From IMG/VR virus record IMGVR_UViG_3300038629_000541, positions 1 through 47,095 of that record: 47,095 bases of DNA; one strand, given 5' to 3'. The DNA is from a virus. This document shows positions 16,523-24,937 of the stretch, one piece after another (position 1 is the first letter of the stretch; the number at the start of each line of letters is the position of its first letter). Under the pieces are notes generated by a model. The model saw only the letters and a program-made list of their open reading frames with translations. It made no database searches and was not told the origin of the DNA. The position numbers and the translations under genes were made by a program.

Positions 16523-17631
16523 CACATAGTACTTCTAAATAATAACGTTAAATATGAGGCAAGAAATAAATTAACAATGAATTGAGTTTGCGAGGTATAC
16601 TTATTATACTGATCTGTTATTTTTAAATTATCTAAAACAACAAGTAATAAAACATTAACTTGCTGTTTGAAATAGACCGGAGCATTACTTCTTTTAACTG
16701 CCATTAAACTTCTCAAATATTTTTCATATCCACTTCCACATATTTGATTTGTGCTTCTTAATTCCTTCATGTATAAACCTAAAATCATTCTTACCTTATC
16801 AGAATACTCCACTTGTATCATTTCAGCAGCAATTAGTTCAGCAATAGAAGCTTTTACTTTACTTATTTTTTTAGCTTCAAGCAATGCCTTCTTATCAACT
16901 ATTTTATATATAGTTAACTTTCTGATTGTCTCATCAACTTTCGCTTTTCCTCTTTCAAGAGTTCTATATTGATACGCATTAGCTTCATCATCGGGTGTAT
17001 CAGTCTGTGTTTTAATTGCTTCACCCTTTTCTTTTGCTTTATAATAATTCTCAACAAAACTCTTCACACTCTGTGAGATTCTATGTCTTGATGCTCCAAT
17101 AAATTCAATGATTCTATCTAAATCCCAATCCCTAATATATCTCTCATATTTTTTCTTTAACTCAGTTGATAGATAGTATAAACTATTTGCTATAGTTTTT
17201 TCACGAACAAAAAGATGCGTTTTAGTTAACATATCAATTGTATATCTAAATATATCATCATTGCAGTATCTTAACTGTTTATGCATTAAACGACCATATT
17301 GAAAAAACATATAATAAGCAAGAGTTGTTTTGAAGGCAGCAACATCTCTATGTAAAAGAAATAAATGCATAACAACAACTAAAAGATTCGTTGCAGGATC
17401 CTTCCATAATAACCAGGTTTCAGCTTTAGTTCCTTTATATTGTCTCTTGACAAATGCTTTAACTTCTTTATCCGTAAGTTTCATTGCTCTTAATATTTCA
17501 TGATACGCTAACTTTGTTTTTGGATAATAACATGGTTCAGATAAAGCATCGAACTCTCTTGCTGCAAATCTGGTAATTGTTTTTTTGAGAAGTCTAATAT
17601 CATATTGAGATTTTTCTATTAATTCTTTCAT
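16519..17631 (-). CDS. Hypothetical protein, 370 aa, helical, last gene of the baseplate operon
   Basis: Rich in Lys, Arg and Tyr and almost wholly helical. Two hydrophobic helices, around 103-113 and 326-334, seem too short or too polar to be membrane spans. It starts in the ATGA-type overlap with the gp6-like gene's stop, so translation is coupled. It ends 4 bases into the convergent tube-initiator-like gene with no terminator between. Its place suggests a baseplate or tail assembly part, but I recognise no motif. Confidence 0.7.
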   Translation of the reverse strand: MKELIEKSQYDIRLLKKTITRFAAREFDALSEPCYYPKTKLAYHEILRAMKLTDKEVKAFVKRQYKGTKAETWLLWKDPATNLLVVVMHLFLLHRDVAAFKTTLAYYMFFQYGRLMHKQLRYCNDDIFRYTIDMLTKTHLFVREKTIANSLYYLSTELKKKYERYIRDWDLDRIIEFIGASRHRISQSVKSFVENYYKAKEKGEAIKTQTDTPDDEANAYQYRTLERGKAKVDETIRKLTIYKIVDKKALLEAKKISKVKASIAELIAAEMIQVEYSDKVRMILGLYMKELRSTNQICGSGYEKYLRSLMAVKRSNAPVYFKQQVNVLLLVVLDNLKITDQYNKYTSQTQFIVNLFLASYLTLLFRSTMC

Positions 17632-20111
17632 TATGAGAATATCCTAATTGCTATGTCATCTTCTTCAAAGAAGATATATTCTGGACCATATGATAATAAT
17701 TCTTCCTGAGTCAATGCATCTAAATCAAAATTAAAAAAGATACTAGATTCAGGTTTAATTAATCGACAATGTTCAACACCTTCTACTCCTTGAACTACAT
17801 CAATAATTTCGGATCTATATAAGTATGAGTTAATACCAAATCTGTTCGTAAATGCTGCAACAACTGCTGTTCTAACTTCACTTATTAAATTAGAATTTGA
17901 TCCCGTATAAGTTGAAGTTTTGAAAACATCTAATTCAAGTTGTAATGGAATTTCATATTGCGGTATTACCCATCCAGCTTGACAGTAAATATATTTCTTT
18001 GCTTCATCAGTTACATAAACAATCTGTTCTGTTTTTGGTATATAATACGCCCAAACCATTGATGTTGAATCACTAAGTTGTGCAATTTGATCATCTTTTC
18101 CTATCCATTCTCCTGTACCATTTAAAATAATATATCTATCTCCTTCAATTCCGGATACTGGAGGAATAGATAAAATATCATTAACTGCAGGTAGATCAAC
18201 TTTATTCAATTGCATGTTCTGCATTAAACCATAAGTATTTGCAAGTTTGAAATTAACAAAATCAGTTGTCATTTTATAATCTTTAAAATCTAATGTGGTT
18301 ACTAATTTTTGCATTACATTAGATTCAAAATCTGCTTGATCTATTCCATCATAATAACTTGCTTTAATCGCAGGAATATCATAAACAGTATTTGATGCCC
18401 CATCAACAATTACATTTGATAACTCAAAATCATCAAGAGATTTTCTAAATGTAAATAATGCAGTATATTGAGCAATTAAATCAACACCGTGTTTTAGAGT
18501 AAAATAATAAGTTGCTTCTCCAGTTGGTAAAACAGTATAATCTGCAAGTGTTAATAAAAAAGCAGAAGTTGAATCATTGGTCATAGTATAAGTTGAACCA
18601 GTTTCTAATACCTCAACTTCACAAGTAACAGTATCTGCATCAGTTTCTGTTGTTTTATAATCTAATTGAAAATCTGCTCCAACTCCATTTTTAGAAACAG
18701 TTAATAAATCACAATATAGATCATATTCAGAATCATAACTTGTAACTAAAGTTGGTACTTGTTTTATTTCATACATCACATATGTATAAGTAGCTACAGA
18801 ATTTAACAGTTCAATTTCCATATCAAATATTGTATAGTAATCTGTTCCTTCATATGTTAAAGTTGTACCTCTTGGAATGGTTGTATATGCAAAAACATAT
18901 TTAATATTTCTTGCTGGAACAATTACAGTTGAATATAACAGAGTAGAAAATAAACTTATTTCATTAACTTTAATATCAGATCGTTTTAAAACAGGTAATG
19001 AGTTTTGTGAAATGGGAGAATCATCAATAATAACATTTGAATTGACATAATCATTTTCAGTAACAAGTCTTTCTAAAGCTGTTATATTTGTAATAGCATT
19101 TCTTCGAACTTCTTCAATTGATTCTTCATCCACACCGCCTGTTCCAGGAGCTGGATTAGTAACTGTATAATTAACAGCTTTACCTTCATCATCGCTAATT
19201 CTAGTTTTAATATCAGTTGTTTTTCCTGTTATAGATCCAGCAATAATATTTCCATCTGCACCCTTTGTTAATTCTGTTGTAACTTGTACTGTTGCTCCAG
19301 GTTCAGGTTGATAACCAATTAGTCCATTACCAAATTGAAGACTGAATCCTGTATCATTTCTCTTCTTAACATATCCCTTTGTATTCTTATCCATTAAAAA
19401 TAAACTACTATACTCTGTATATGTTTCATATCCAGAAGAACCAGGAGGACGAACCTCAACTATTACATCAGATATTTTTTTAGTTATATCAGTAAAAGTT
19501 ACATCGAAATCAAAAAATTGATATGTTTGTAAATCTCCAGGAACTTGAAATTCTTGAATATCAGTTTCAAATTGTTTGAAAGGTAAAACTACAGAAAAAT
19601 ATCTCTTTCCATCATCTGTAGTTGATACAGTATAGGGCATATTATAAACTTTATTATCTTCTCTAATAGTTATTGTTACATTTGAATTATCTACAACATT
19701 AACTGTAGTTGAATAATAAGTATTAAATGCTATTGCACCAGCTGATAGTTCAAATCCCTCCTCTATCTCAAATGTTACATCATTATCTTCAAACTCTAAT
19801 TCAAACGAAAATAAAACATTTACATATGCAGTTGATGCTTCAGAAGGAGTATACCCTAAAAATGATGCTAAATTATAAATTGATGATGATAATTGAGCTT
19901 TGGTTAAAAAGAATTCTCTATAAGAAGATATTTGATAAAATAAGGTATTGGTTGTCAGCATAGATAACGCTTCAACAACGAAAGCAAGAAATGAAGACTT
20001 AGTCAAATCAACCTCATTTAGTTCGAGATATTGTGCCAAAAGCTCTATGATTTTAAGAGTTGTTTGATCTTTAGATTTATAAACTTGATACGATGTTGTA
20101 TTATCTACCAT
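17631..20111 (-). CDS. Baseplate wedge protein, gp6 / Baseplate J-like, 826 aa
   Basis: The N-terminal part, with NLASFLGYTPSEASTAYV (about 80-97), has the pattern that opens T4 gp6 and Mu/P2 gpJ-type wedge proteins. PAPGTGGVDEESIEEVRRNA (about 318-337), followed by ALERLVTENDYV, is the most conserved block of the family. Beta-rich insertions occupy about 120-310 and 400-600. The C-terminal 200 residues include a QGVEGVEHCRL segment, also typical for J-like proteins that end with a strand-loop at the wedge contact. Gp6 homologues form the ring that controls sheath contraction. It follows the gp25-like gene at short spacing, the usual order. Confidence 0.85.
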   Translation of the reverse strand: MVDNTTSYQVYKSKDQTTLKIIELLAQYLELNEVDLTKSSFLAFVVEALSMLTTNTLFYQISSYREFFLTKAQLSSSIYNLASFLGYTPSEASTAYVNVLFSFELEFEDNDVTFEIEEGFELSAGAIAFNTYYSTTVNVVDNSNVTITIREDNKVYNMPYTVSTTDDGKRYFSVVLPFKQFETDIQEFQVPGDLQTYQFFDFDVTFTDITKKISDVIVEVRPPGSSGYETYTEYSSLFLMDKNTKGYVKKRNDTGFSLQFGNGLIGYQPEPGATVQVTTELTKGADGNIIAGSITGKTTDIKTRISDDEGKAVNYTVTNPAPGTGGVDEESIEEVRRNAITNITALERLVTENDYVNSNVIIDDSPISQNSLPVLKRSDIKVNEISLFSTLLYSTVIVPARNIKYVFAYTTIPRGTTLTYEGTDYYTIFDMEIELLNSVATYTYVMYEIKQVPTLVTSYDSEYDLYCDLLTVSKNGVGADFQLDYKTTETDADTVTCEVEVLETGSTYTMTNDSTSAFLLTLADYTVLPTGEATYYFTLKHGVDLIAQYTALFTFRKSLDDFELSNVIVDGASNTVYDIPAIKASYYDGIDQADFESNVMQKLVTTLDFKDYKMTTDFVNFKLANTYGLMQNMQLNKVDLPAVNDILSIPPVSGIEGDRYIILNGTGEWIGKDDQIAQLSDSTSMVWAYYIPKTEQIVYVTDEAKKYIYCQAGWVIPQYEIPLQLELDVFKTSTYTGSNSNLISEVRTAVVAAFTNRFGINSYLYRSEIIDVVQGVEGVEHCRLIKPESSIFFNFDLDALTQEELLSYGPEYIFFEEDDIAIRIFS

Positions 20112-20122
20112 AAGTCATTTCC

Positions 20123-20767
20123 TTATATAAAATAAAAACCACTATTATTATCAAATAATGTTTTTGTAGTTTCTCTTAAACTTTCATTTTTTGATAAAAG
20201 TCTTGTCATAAAAGAAGCGTCATCAACAGTATGAATTTTTTTATCATAATCATAAAATGTGTATGTTTCTTGTACCTGTTGATTTAGTTGAGTTTCTGTT
20301 ACGCTTTGTTCCAAACTTACAATAATTTTCCAAAATACTCTATCAGCATTTACAGATTTTTCTACTCCACCAATATTGAATAAAGGATATACATTATTGG
20401 TAGGTCTTAAATAATCCTGCTCTAATTTAAGTTTATCATTGGGTAAAGGAGTTATTCCATATGTACTGGGAATAACAAATGTACTATTATTCTCTTTAAT
20501 ATAACCAATATCTTGACCATCTAGAGGTGTGTTGATCTCATCAATATAATAGACTGGAAGTAGTAAAACTTTATTCCATCTTACTCCAGAGTATTCACCA
20601 ACTCTATCATAAGAACCAGCAAAAACATTTTCATCTTCCCAAATAGTTTCATTTGTATCAATATGATAATATGTAGTTAAAAACGCAACAACATGCTTAC
20701 TATAATAATCATATATTAAATTTTGATACTCATGAATGTAGTCATATATTCTTTCATATTTTTGCAT
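20123..20767 (-). CDS. Probable baseplate protein between gp25- and gp6-like genes, 214 aa
   Basis: The N-terminus is Tyr-rich and helical (YERIYDYIHEYQNLIYDYY), followed by a beta-rich middle and a helical C-terminus. Its ATG overlaps the gp25-like stop by one base, so the wedge proteins are probably made together. T4 gp53 or another small wedge protein would suit the position, but I see no sequence signature for gp53. Function inferred from context only. Confidence 0.65.
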   Translation of the reverse strand: MQKYERIYDYIHEYQNLIYDYYSKHVVAFLTTYYHIDTNETIWEDENVFAGSYDRVGEYSGVRWNKVLLLPVYYIDEINTPLDGQDIGYIKENNSTFVIPSTYGITPLPNDKLKLEQDYLRPTNNVYPLFNIGGVEKSVNADRVFWKIIVSLEQSVTETQLNQQVQETYTFYDYDKKIHTVDDASFMTRLLSKNESLRETTKTLFDNNSGFYFI

Positions 20768-21207
20768 TATGTTTGTCCCTGTGCTGCTGAACCAGCTAAT
20801 GTAGAACCATCAAATCGTACAGATAAAGTTCCCCGATCTCCATCATAGTCAATAATAATATCAATTTCAAAACCTTTTTTGTTAGAGATTAATCGAACTT
20901 CTACATCTTCAATACTTGCTCTATTGTCATATTTTTGTATTCTATATTCAATTTCAGTTTTTATTTCTTCTATAGTTTGATCATTAACAGGTTGAAATAT
21001 CATTAAATGTAAATCGCTTCCATATTCAGGATCATGCATATGAGTTCTTCTAGGAGTAATTAAAATATTATTCCACGACGAAATAATCACATCTAAATTA
21101 CTTATTTTTTGAAAATCTCCTGCTGATGTTATCTTAGGGAGAAAGTCATGTAGTTTACCTTCGGAACCAGTAACTTCCTGTTTAAATCTATCTAATAAAT
21201 TTGACAT
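20767..21207 (-). CDS. Baseplate wedge protein gp25-like (gpW/gp25 family), 146 aa
   Basis: NILITPRRTHMHDPEYGSDL (about 47-66), followed by HLMIFQP, matches the gp25/gpW signature, in which a 'I-x-T-x-x-G-x-R-x-x-x-P-x-(F/Y)-G-(S/C)-x-L' loop precedes 'F-(E/Q)-P'. The Tyr and Gly of the loop are kept, and the usual Gly before Arg is replaced by Arg. The rest is the helix-strand pattern of the family, with IEYRIQKYDNRASIEDVEV. Gp25 is the most conserved wedge protein of contractile tails and contacts the first sheath ring. The ATG directly follows the stop (TAAATG) of the small frameshift-candidate ORF. Confidence 0.88.
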   Translation of the reverse strand: MSNLLDRFKQEVTGSEGKLHDFLPKITSAGDFQKISNLDVIISSWNNILITPRRTHMHDPEYGSDLHLMIFQPVNDQTIEEIKTEIEYRIQKYDNRASIEDVEVRLISNKKGFEIDIIIDYDGDRGTLSVRFDGSTLAGSAAQGQT

Positions 21208-21354
21208 TTAACCGCCTTTGAGTCCGCTAATGATTTCTTCTGCAACCATTTTTTTCTTCTCATCTTCTAAATCACTTTTCCATTTTAAATAAGCGTAAAA
21301 TCTCTGAATAGGCATTCTAATGATGTCATTGTATGATTGCTTGCTCATTTCCAT
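21208..21354 (-). CDS. Small ORF (48 aa from its ATG), probably expressed by frameshift from the gp26-like gene
   Basis: From the ATG at 21354 the frame encodes 48 residues, including SYNDIIRMPIQRFYAYLKWK and a charged helix. The frame is open further, up to a stop at 21439-21441, giving about 76 codons. No convincing ribosome site precedes the ATG, and the only earlier codons are non-start. This pattern (short helical ORF, out of frame with the end of the hub gene, ending right at the gp25-like start) suggests it is made as a C-terminal extension of the gp26-like protein. The 'I-x-x-(M/L)-P-I-x-R-(F)-(W/Y)' style helix is common in phage tail-assembly chaperone extensions. Confidence 0.6.
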   Translation of the reverse strand: MEMSKQSYNDIIRMPIQRFYAYLKWKSDLEDEKKKMVAEEIISGLKGG

Positions 21355-21403
21355 ACATGAGAAAATATTTTTTTCAAGTTGGGATCTGTACTCGTTAATT
21401 TCT

Positions 21404-21438
21404 TCAGAACGAGTACACCATACGAAAAAAATTGCCCA
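21404..21438 (-). other. Candidate programmed frameshift window with T7 slippery run
   Basis: On the minus strand the overlap between the gp26-like frame (stop 21404-21406) and the small downstream frame (open from 21438) is only 35 bases. It contains a run of seven T (21425-21431 as A on +). The change needed is +1 or -2. Phage Mu uses a -2 shift for its tail chaperones and many other phages use -1. Confidence 0.45.
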
Positions 21439-22186
21439 CTAAATCAATATCTATTACTTCCTCAAAACCACAGTGTTGACAGGTACTCAACATCTTTAAT
21501 TCAATACCATACTTTCCAAAAGTGTCTTTATATTTTCCATAGAGAAATCTTTTATCTTTAGAAGGAAGACTTCTATAAGCATCAATTATATCTTCTCTTT
21601 CAGAATAGACAATACTATCCCCACCCTTTTCTGGATTTTGATAAAACTTTTGAATGATTAAAGTCTCTGTAAATATATCTAAATTGGCACTTCCTCTTTG
21701 ACTTTTTAAAGAAATAACCTCATCCCATAGAGTAGGTTGTTTCAACGTAACAAATACAGTTTTAGAAACAGGTAATTCAATATCAAATTCCTTACTAATA
21801 ATATCTCCATTTGGATAAGATTCCATGCTGAATGTTTCTGAAGCTTTAACTGTTACAGGATATCCTTTATCACAAGAACTGCATGTAACATCATAGTTTC
21901 TAATATCCTCATAAGTAATATGATATAAACCATATAGTAAAGCATCTCTATCTTTTAAAGTAGTCTGTTTCAACCAGGTATCATAACTTTTAATAGCATC
22001 TGGTTTTTTGACAAACGCATCATAAATACACTTATTCAAATGATCATTTGCTTTAGTTGGAGTTAAGAAACTAGCTTTGAGACGTTCTTCTTCTTGAACA
22101 TTTAATGATCTAACGTGATACGATAAATTTGTTTGTGGGGTTATTACTTCATATTCTGGATACTTAATATCAAATCCTTTAAACAT
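21404..22186 (-). CDS. Baseplate hub / tail chaperone-like protein, T4 gp26-type, 260 aa
   Basis: The N-terminal half is helical and charged (SYHVRSLNVQEEERLKASF). Two zinc-knuckle pairs follow: VTCSSCDKGYPV at about 119-130 and LSTCQHCGFEEVI at about 234-246. The end is VGNFFRMVYSF. Paired CxxC motifs and a terminal 'FF' hydrophobic stretch are seen in the gp26-type hub/chaperone proteins of T4-like phages. I chose the ATG at 22186 because AAAGGAG lies eight bases upstream. It sits between the tube gene and the gp25-like gene, typical for an assembly factor, and is probably extended by frameshift into the 21208-21438 frame. Confidence 0.8.
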   Translation of the reverse strand: MFKGFDIKYPEYEVITPQTNLSYHVRSLNVQEEERLKASFLTPTKANDHLNKCIYDAFVKKPDAIKSYDTWLKQTTLKDRDALLYGLYHITYEDIRNYDVTCSSCDKGYPVTVKASETFSMESYPNGDIISKEFDIELPVSKTVFVTLKQPTLWDEVISLKSQRGSANLDIFTETLIIQKFYQNPEKGGDSIVYSEREDIIDAYRSLPSKDKRFLYGKYKDTFGKYGIELKMLSTCQHCGFEEVIDIDLVGNFFRMVYSF

Positions 22187-22225
22187 AACTCTATCTCCTT
22201 TCAATTCTCATTTATTAAAATTTTT

Positions 22226-22262
22226 ACTACTTCCTGAAAATATCTCTATAACAGGAAGTAGT
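22226..22262 (-). promoter_or_regulatory. Intergenic stem-loop after the tail tube gene
   Basis: ACTACTTCCTG (22226-22236) is perfectly complementary to CAGGAAGTAGT (22252-22262) across a 15-base loop. On the minus strand, the direction of transcription, AAAAATTTT follows rather than an immediate T-run, so termination would be partial at most. It may stabilise the tube mRNA or lower expression of the hub gene downstream. Confidence 0.6.
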
Positions 22263-22277
22263 ATTTTCATAACCTTA

Positions 22278-23000
22278 TTATGTAGCTGAGTTCATAATAT
22301 TTCCGTAATCTTCAATAACGTCTGCTTTAATTGCATATACATCATCTGCTAACATTTGACATTTTTCTTTAACCCATTGTTCATGCCATACATAGTCACA
22401 GTTAAACTCAATTTCTACATCCAGTCTACCTACTGTTTCTACATCACTTGTAAAAAGATCTTGTGGATCTTTTGTTGGAAAAACACCGTCATATGCTGCA
22501 TAATATTCAACTGTTTTTGCATCAGGTGCTGTTGTCCAGTAATACATTACACACGCATAAGTTGATTTAGTGTAACCACTAAGGTTGTCGCCATCAATTA
22601 GATTAGCTGTTCCAGTACGATAATCTCTTATCATCTTGATCCAACCATGAAAAATATTTAAAAGTGGTATTCCATTGAATTCTAAAAACTTTACAGAAAC
22701 AGAATTTCCATAATCAATGTTTCCTGGAACTGCCCACTTTACTCCACCCAATCCTGTGAACTCAACCTTATTTAGAGTTCCTCCAGGAGGGGTAACGGAT
22801 AAACATGAAGCTGCTAAAATATTTCCAATTTGTTTTGTAGTCATATCATCAGCATATTTCGGAAGACCATTTGGAATACTAGCAAAATATACAAAGTGAT
22901 AACCGCTTAGATATGGATCAGCTACACCAGCAACTGTTCCGCCAAAATTTCTAGTCAATCTATTATTTGGCACTTTAGCAAAAGAATTTTTAATGCCCAT
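22278..23000 (-). CDS. Tail tube protein (T4 gp19-like), 240 aa
   Basis: The beta-rich sequence contains LSGYHFVYFASIPNGL (about 31-46) and PPGGTLNKVEFTGLGGVKWAVPG (95-114 region). These match the tube protein fold of T4 gp19 relatives, in which a 'P-P-x-(G)-x-L-(x)-K-V' strand and a G-x-G-G loop precede the conserved ring-forming barrel. An aromatic-rich C-terminal helix (VWHEQWVKEKCQML) follows. It has a very good ribosome site (GGAGGTAT). It is the second gene after a late promoter motif, suiting a highly expressed structural protein. The hairpin after its stop may protect its mRNA. Confidence 0.82.
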   Translation of the reverse strand: MGIKNSFAKVPNNRLTRNFGGTVAGVADPYLSGYHFVYFASIPNGLPKYADDMTTKQIGNILAASCLSVTPPGGTLNKVEFTGLGGVKWAVPGNIDYGNSVSVKFLEFNGIPLLNIFHGWIKMIRDYRTGTANLIDGDNLSGYTKSTYACVMYYWTTAPDAKTVEYYAAYDGVFPTKDPQDLFTSDVETVGRLDVEIEFNCDYVWHEQWVKEKCQMLADDVYAIKADVIEDYGNIMNSAT

Positions 23001-23017
23001 CTTATAATACCTCCAAA

Positions 23018-23509
23018 TTAAACTTTCATTCTCGATCTAATAATTTTCTTAACAGAATCCCAATCTCCATTCGTTATTGTAATTGCTTTATCGTCAATAT
23101 AAAATTTAGCTCCTAATTTTTCTGAAGTAATTCTATTAAAATAAATTTCGTGATCAGTTAAATAATTTTCAATATTTTTTATCTCTTTTAAATGATCTCC
23201 ACCTATTTCTTCCGCATTTTCTTTTGAAGCACGAGTTGTGAATATAACAATTTCAAAACCCATTCCTTTTAACCAGTCTATTGCTTCTTTAGCTCCATCA
23301 AATGGTTCCTCATAAAGTGATCCATCTTGATAACCCTTTGAATATTTAAATATTGTATTATCAAAGTCTATCATTACTCTTTGACTGGCATTAGAATTTA
23401 TTACCTTTTCTTCATAGTATTTAATAACTTTCTTTTTTTTAGTAGCGAATCCCATAGGAAAAACGGACTCACTATTTTGTATTTTTTTCAGATAATCTCT
23501 AATTTTCAT
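23018..23509 (-). CDS. HAD-superfamily hydrolase, 163 aa
   Basis: All four HAD motifs are visible: MIDFDNTI with nucleophile D48 and D50, the Thr motif FTTRAS (90-95), a motif III Lys (K131), and YIDDKA with D139 and D140. The core is small, so any cap is minimal. This size fits phage HAD phosphatases acting on nucleotides, sugars or polynucleotide ends; the substrate is not evident. It is the first gene after late promoter site 6, and shares the transcript with the tail tube. Confidence 0.9.
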   Translation of the reverse strand: MKIRDYLKKIQNSESVFPMGFATKKKKVIKYYEEKVINSNASQRVMIDFDNTIFKYSKGYQDGSLYEEPFDGAKEAIDWLKGMGFEIVIFTTRASKENAEEIGGDHLKEIKNIENYLTDHEIYFNRITSEKLGAKFYIDDKAITITNGDWDSVKKIIRSRMKV

Positions 23510-23540
23510 ATATTCAAATGCTCCGTTAAGTAAACATCAA

Positions 23541-23560
23541 GTTTACATTTTGTTCTAAGA
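23541..23560 (-). promoter_or_regulatory. Putative phage late promoter motif (site 6), minus strand
   Basis: On the minus strand it reads TCTTAGAACAAAATGTAAAC, about 35 bases before the HAD gene's ATG. It would drive the HAD, tube, hub and wedge genes down to 16519. It stands back to back with the AT-only element at 23592. Confidence 0.6.
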
Positions 23561-23591
23561 AAATATCCACATCTCGTTTAAAAAATAGATC

Positions 23592-23614
23592 TATATATAT
23601 TAATAATTGAATAG
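23592..23614 (+). promoter_or_regulatory. Putative second-class (early?) phage promoter, + strand
   Basis: TATATATATTAATAA starts 75 bases before the ATG at 23667 and is identical to the element at 30173, 71 bases before the ATG at 30244. Both are followed by a similar TGAATAG / CTAATAG. Early promoters of phiKZ- and AR9-type phages are AT-rich with a TATATTA core, which this contains. Confidence 0.55.
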
Positions 23615-23666
23615 GAAAATATTTTTATCTTTTTTTAACCAACCATTTCAGGGAGGAGTACAAACG

Positions 23667-23918
23667 ATGGATGATATTAAAATTTCAGAAGAAAAAATCA
23701 AGTATGTAATTAAAACATTAAATGAACAGTGGGATAAAAATGATCCACTTATTAGAACTGTTGCAACAATAATTGGCGTTATAACACTATTATTTATACC
23801 TATTTTATTTTCGTTGATTATAATTTTATTATTTGGAGGGCAAAGAGTTCTTTATCATATGATGGAATTAAAGAAGAAGGAATCTTATGATGAAGTCGAT
23901 GAAACAAATAACACATAA
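23667..23918 (+). CDS. Small single-span membrane protein, 83 aa
   Basis: A charged N-terminal helix of about 30 residues is followed by one strong hydrophobic segment (about 31-57), then a basic/acidic tail after RVLYHMMELKKK. No signal peptidase site is seen, so it is likely an inner membrane protein. The ATG at 23667 has GGGAGGAG eight bases upstream; the longer frame upstream lacks a better start. It leads the radical SAM island and its end overlaps that gene by 32 bases. The function is unknown; early phage membrane proteins often act in host takeover or superinfection exclusion. Confidence 0.75.
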   Translation: MDDIKISEEKIKYVIKTLNEQWDKNDPLIRTVATIIGVITLLFIPILFSLIIILLFGGQRVLYHMMELKKKESYDEVDETNNT

Positions 23919-24924
23919 AATTAATGATTACTCAAATATTACATACTATTATAATAAACATTTTAAGACAGATCGATATGAAGTATTTTATAATTCTGAA
24001 ATTGGACTTCAAATATTAAGAGGAATAAACGGTCTGGAAGATCCTATTGTTTTAGATTATCCCATACTATTAGACATTGGAATTATGGGTCACTGTAAAA
24101 ATAAATGTGCTATTTGCTATCAAAGTAATGAAATAGAAAAACACATGTCTCTTAAAAATTTTAAATTGATAATGGATCAAACAAAGTATCGAGTTAATGA
24201 AGCTGCACTGGGTGGTAGAGGAGATCCAAATCATCATCCCCAATTTAAAGACATTGTTGAATATGCCATCAAACGTGATGTTGTTCCCACTTATACAACA
24301 AGTGGTTTTAATCTCACAGATGAACAGATAGAAATTTCAAAGATGTGTGGTGCAGTTGCTGTAAGCGATTATGGACAAGACTATACATATAACGCAATTA
24401 AAAGATTTCAAGAAGCAAATATAAGAACAAATATTCATCTTGTATTTACATCTGCTTCATATGAGAAATGTATTGTAATACTCCACGGTCACAATCCTTG
24501 GAAACGTAAAATAAATTTAGATAAAATAAATGCAGTTATTTTTTTATTATTCAAACCAGTAGGAAACGCTAAACAGCTATACTCTTTACAACCAAAACCA
24601 TATCATATATCAGTATTTTCAGAATTAATATTAGAAAATAAAGGATTTACAAAAGTTGGTATGGATGCTTGTTTAGTTAATCATATTAAAGAAATTCCAA
24701 AACATATGGAACCAGTATTACAAACCTGTACTGCTGCAAAAGAATCAGCATGTATCAGTCCATCATTAATCATGACTCCTTGTAGTTATATGCGTTCTAA
24801 ATCTCCCTCTTATAAAATTACGCAAACAAAAACAATTGAAAAAATATGGAATACTTCTAATCTTTTTAAATCATTCAGAAGAAAATTAAAGAAACAACCA
24901 AATATTTGTCCAATTGAATTTTAA
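23887..24924 (+). CDS. Radical SAM enzyme with SPASM-like C-terminal domain, 345 aa
   Basis: GHCKNKCAICYQ (69-80) is the CX3CX2C [4Fe-4S]-SAM site with C70, C74 and C77. AALGGRGDPN (about 105-114) corresponds to the second SAM-binding motif. A C-terminal Cys cluster (C in LQTCTAAKESACIS, TPCSYM, and the final NICPIEF) suggests a SPASM/twitch auxiliary cluster as in peptide- and protein-modifying enzymes. It is not QueE, whose cluster spacing differs (CX14CX2C). AAGGAAT precedes the ATG. It is followed by a small double-CxxC protein and an NSSSSSF-type protein, which could be partners or substrates. Confidence 0.88.
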   Translation: MMKSMKQITHKINDYSNITYYYNKHFKTDRYEVFYNSEIGLQILRGINGLEDPIVLDYPILLDIGIMGHCKNKCAICYQSNEIEKHMSLKNFKLIMDQTKYRVNEAALGGRGDPNHHPQFKDIVEYAIKRDVVPTYTTSGFNLTDEQIEISKMCGAVAVSDYGQDYTYNAIKRFQEANIRTNIHLVFTSASYEKCIVILHGHNPWKRKINLDKINAVIFLLFKPVGNAKQLYSLQPKPYHISVFSELILENKGFTKVGMDACLVNHIKEIPKHMEPVLQTCTAAKESACISPSLIMTPCSYMRSKSPSYKITQTKTIEKIWNTSNLFKSFRRKLKKQPNICPIEF

Positions 24925-24937
24925 GGGAGGGGATAAA

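Noticed and set aside
16751-16972. Opposite-strand ORF within the 370-residue gene
   Set aside because: A shadow ORF, hydrophobic by reverse reading of Lys/Arg-rich helices, without a ribosome site.
23887-24924. Radical SAM gene as QueE of a deazaguanine pathway with FolE2
   Set aside because: QueE has CX14CX2C; this has CX3CX2C plus SPASM-like cysteines.
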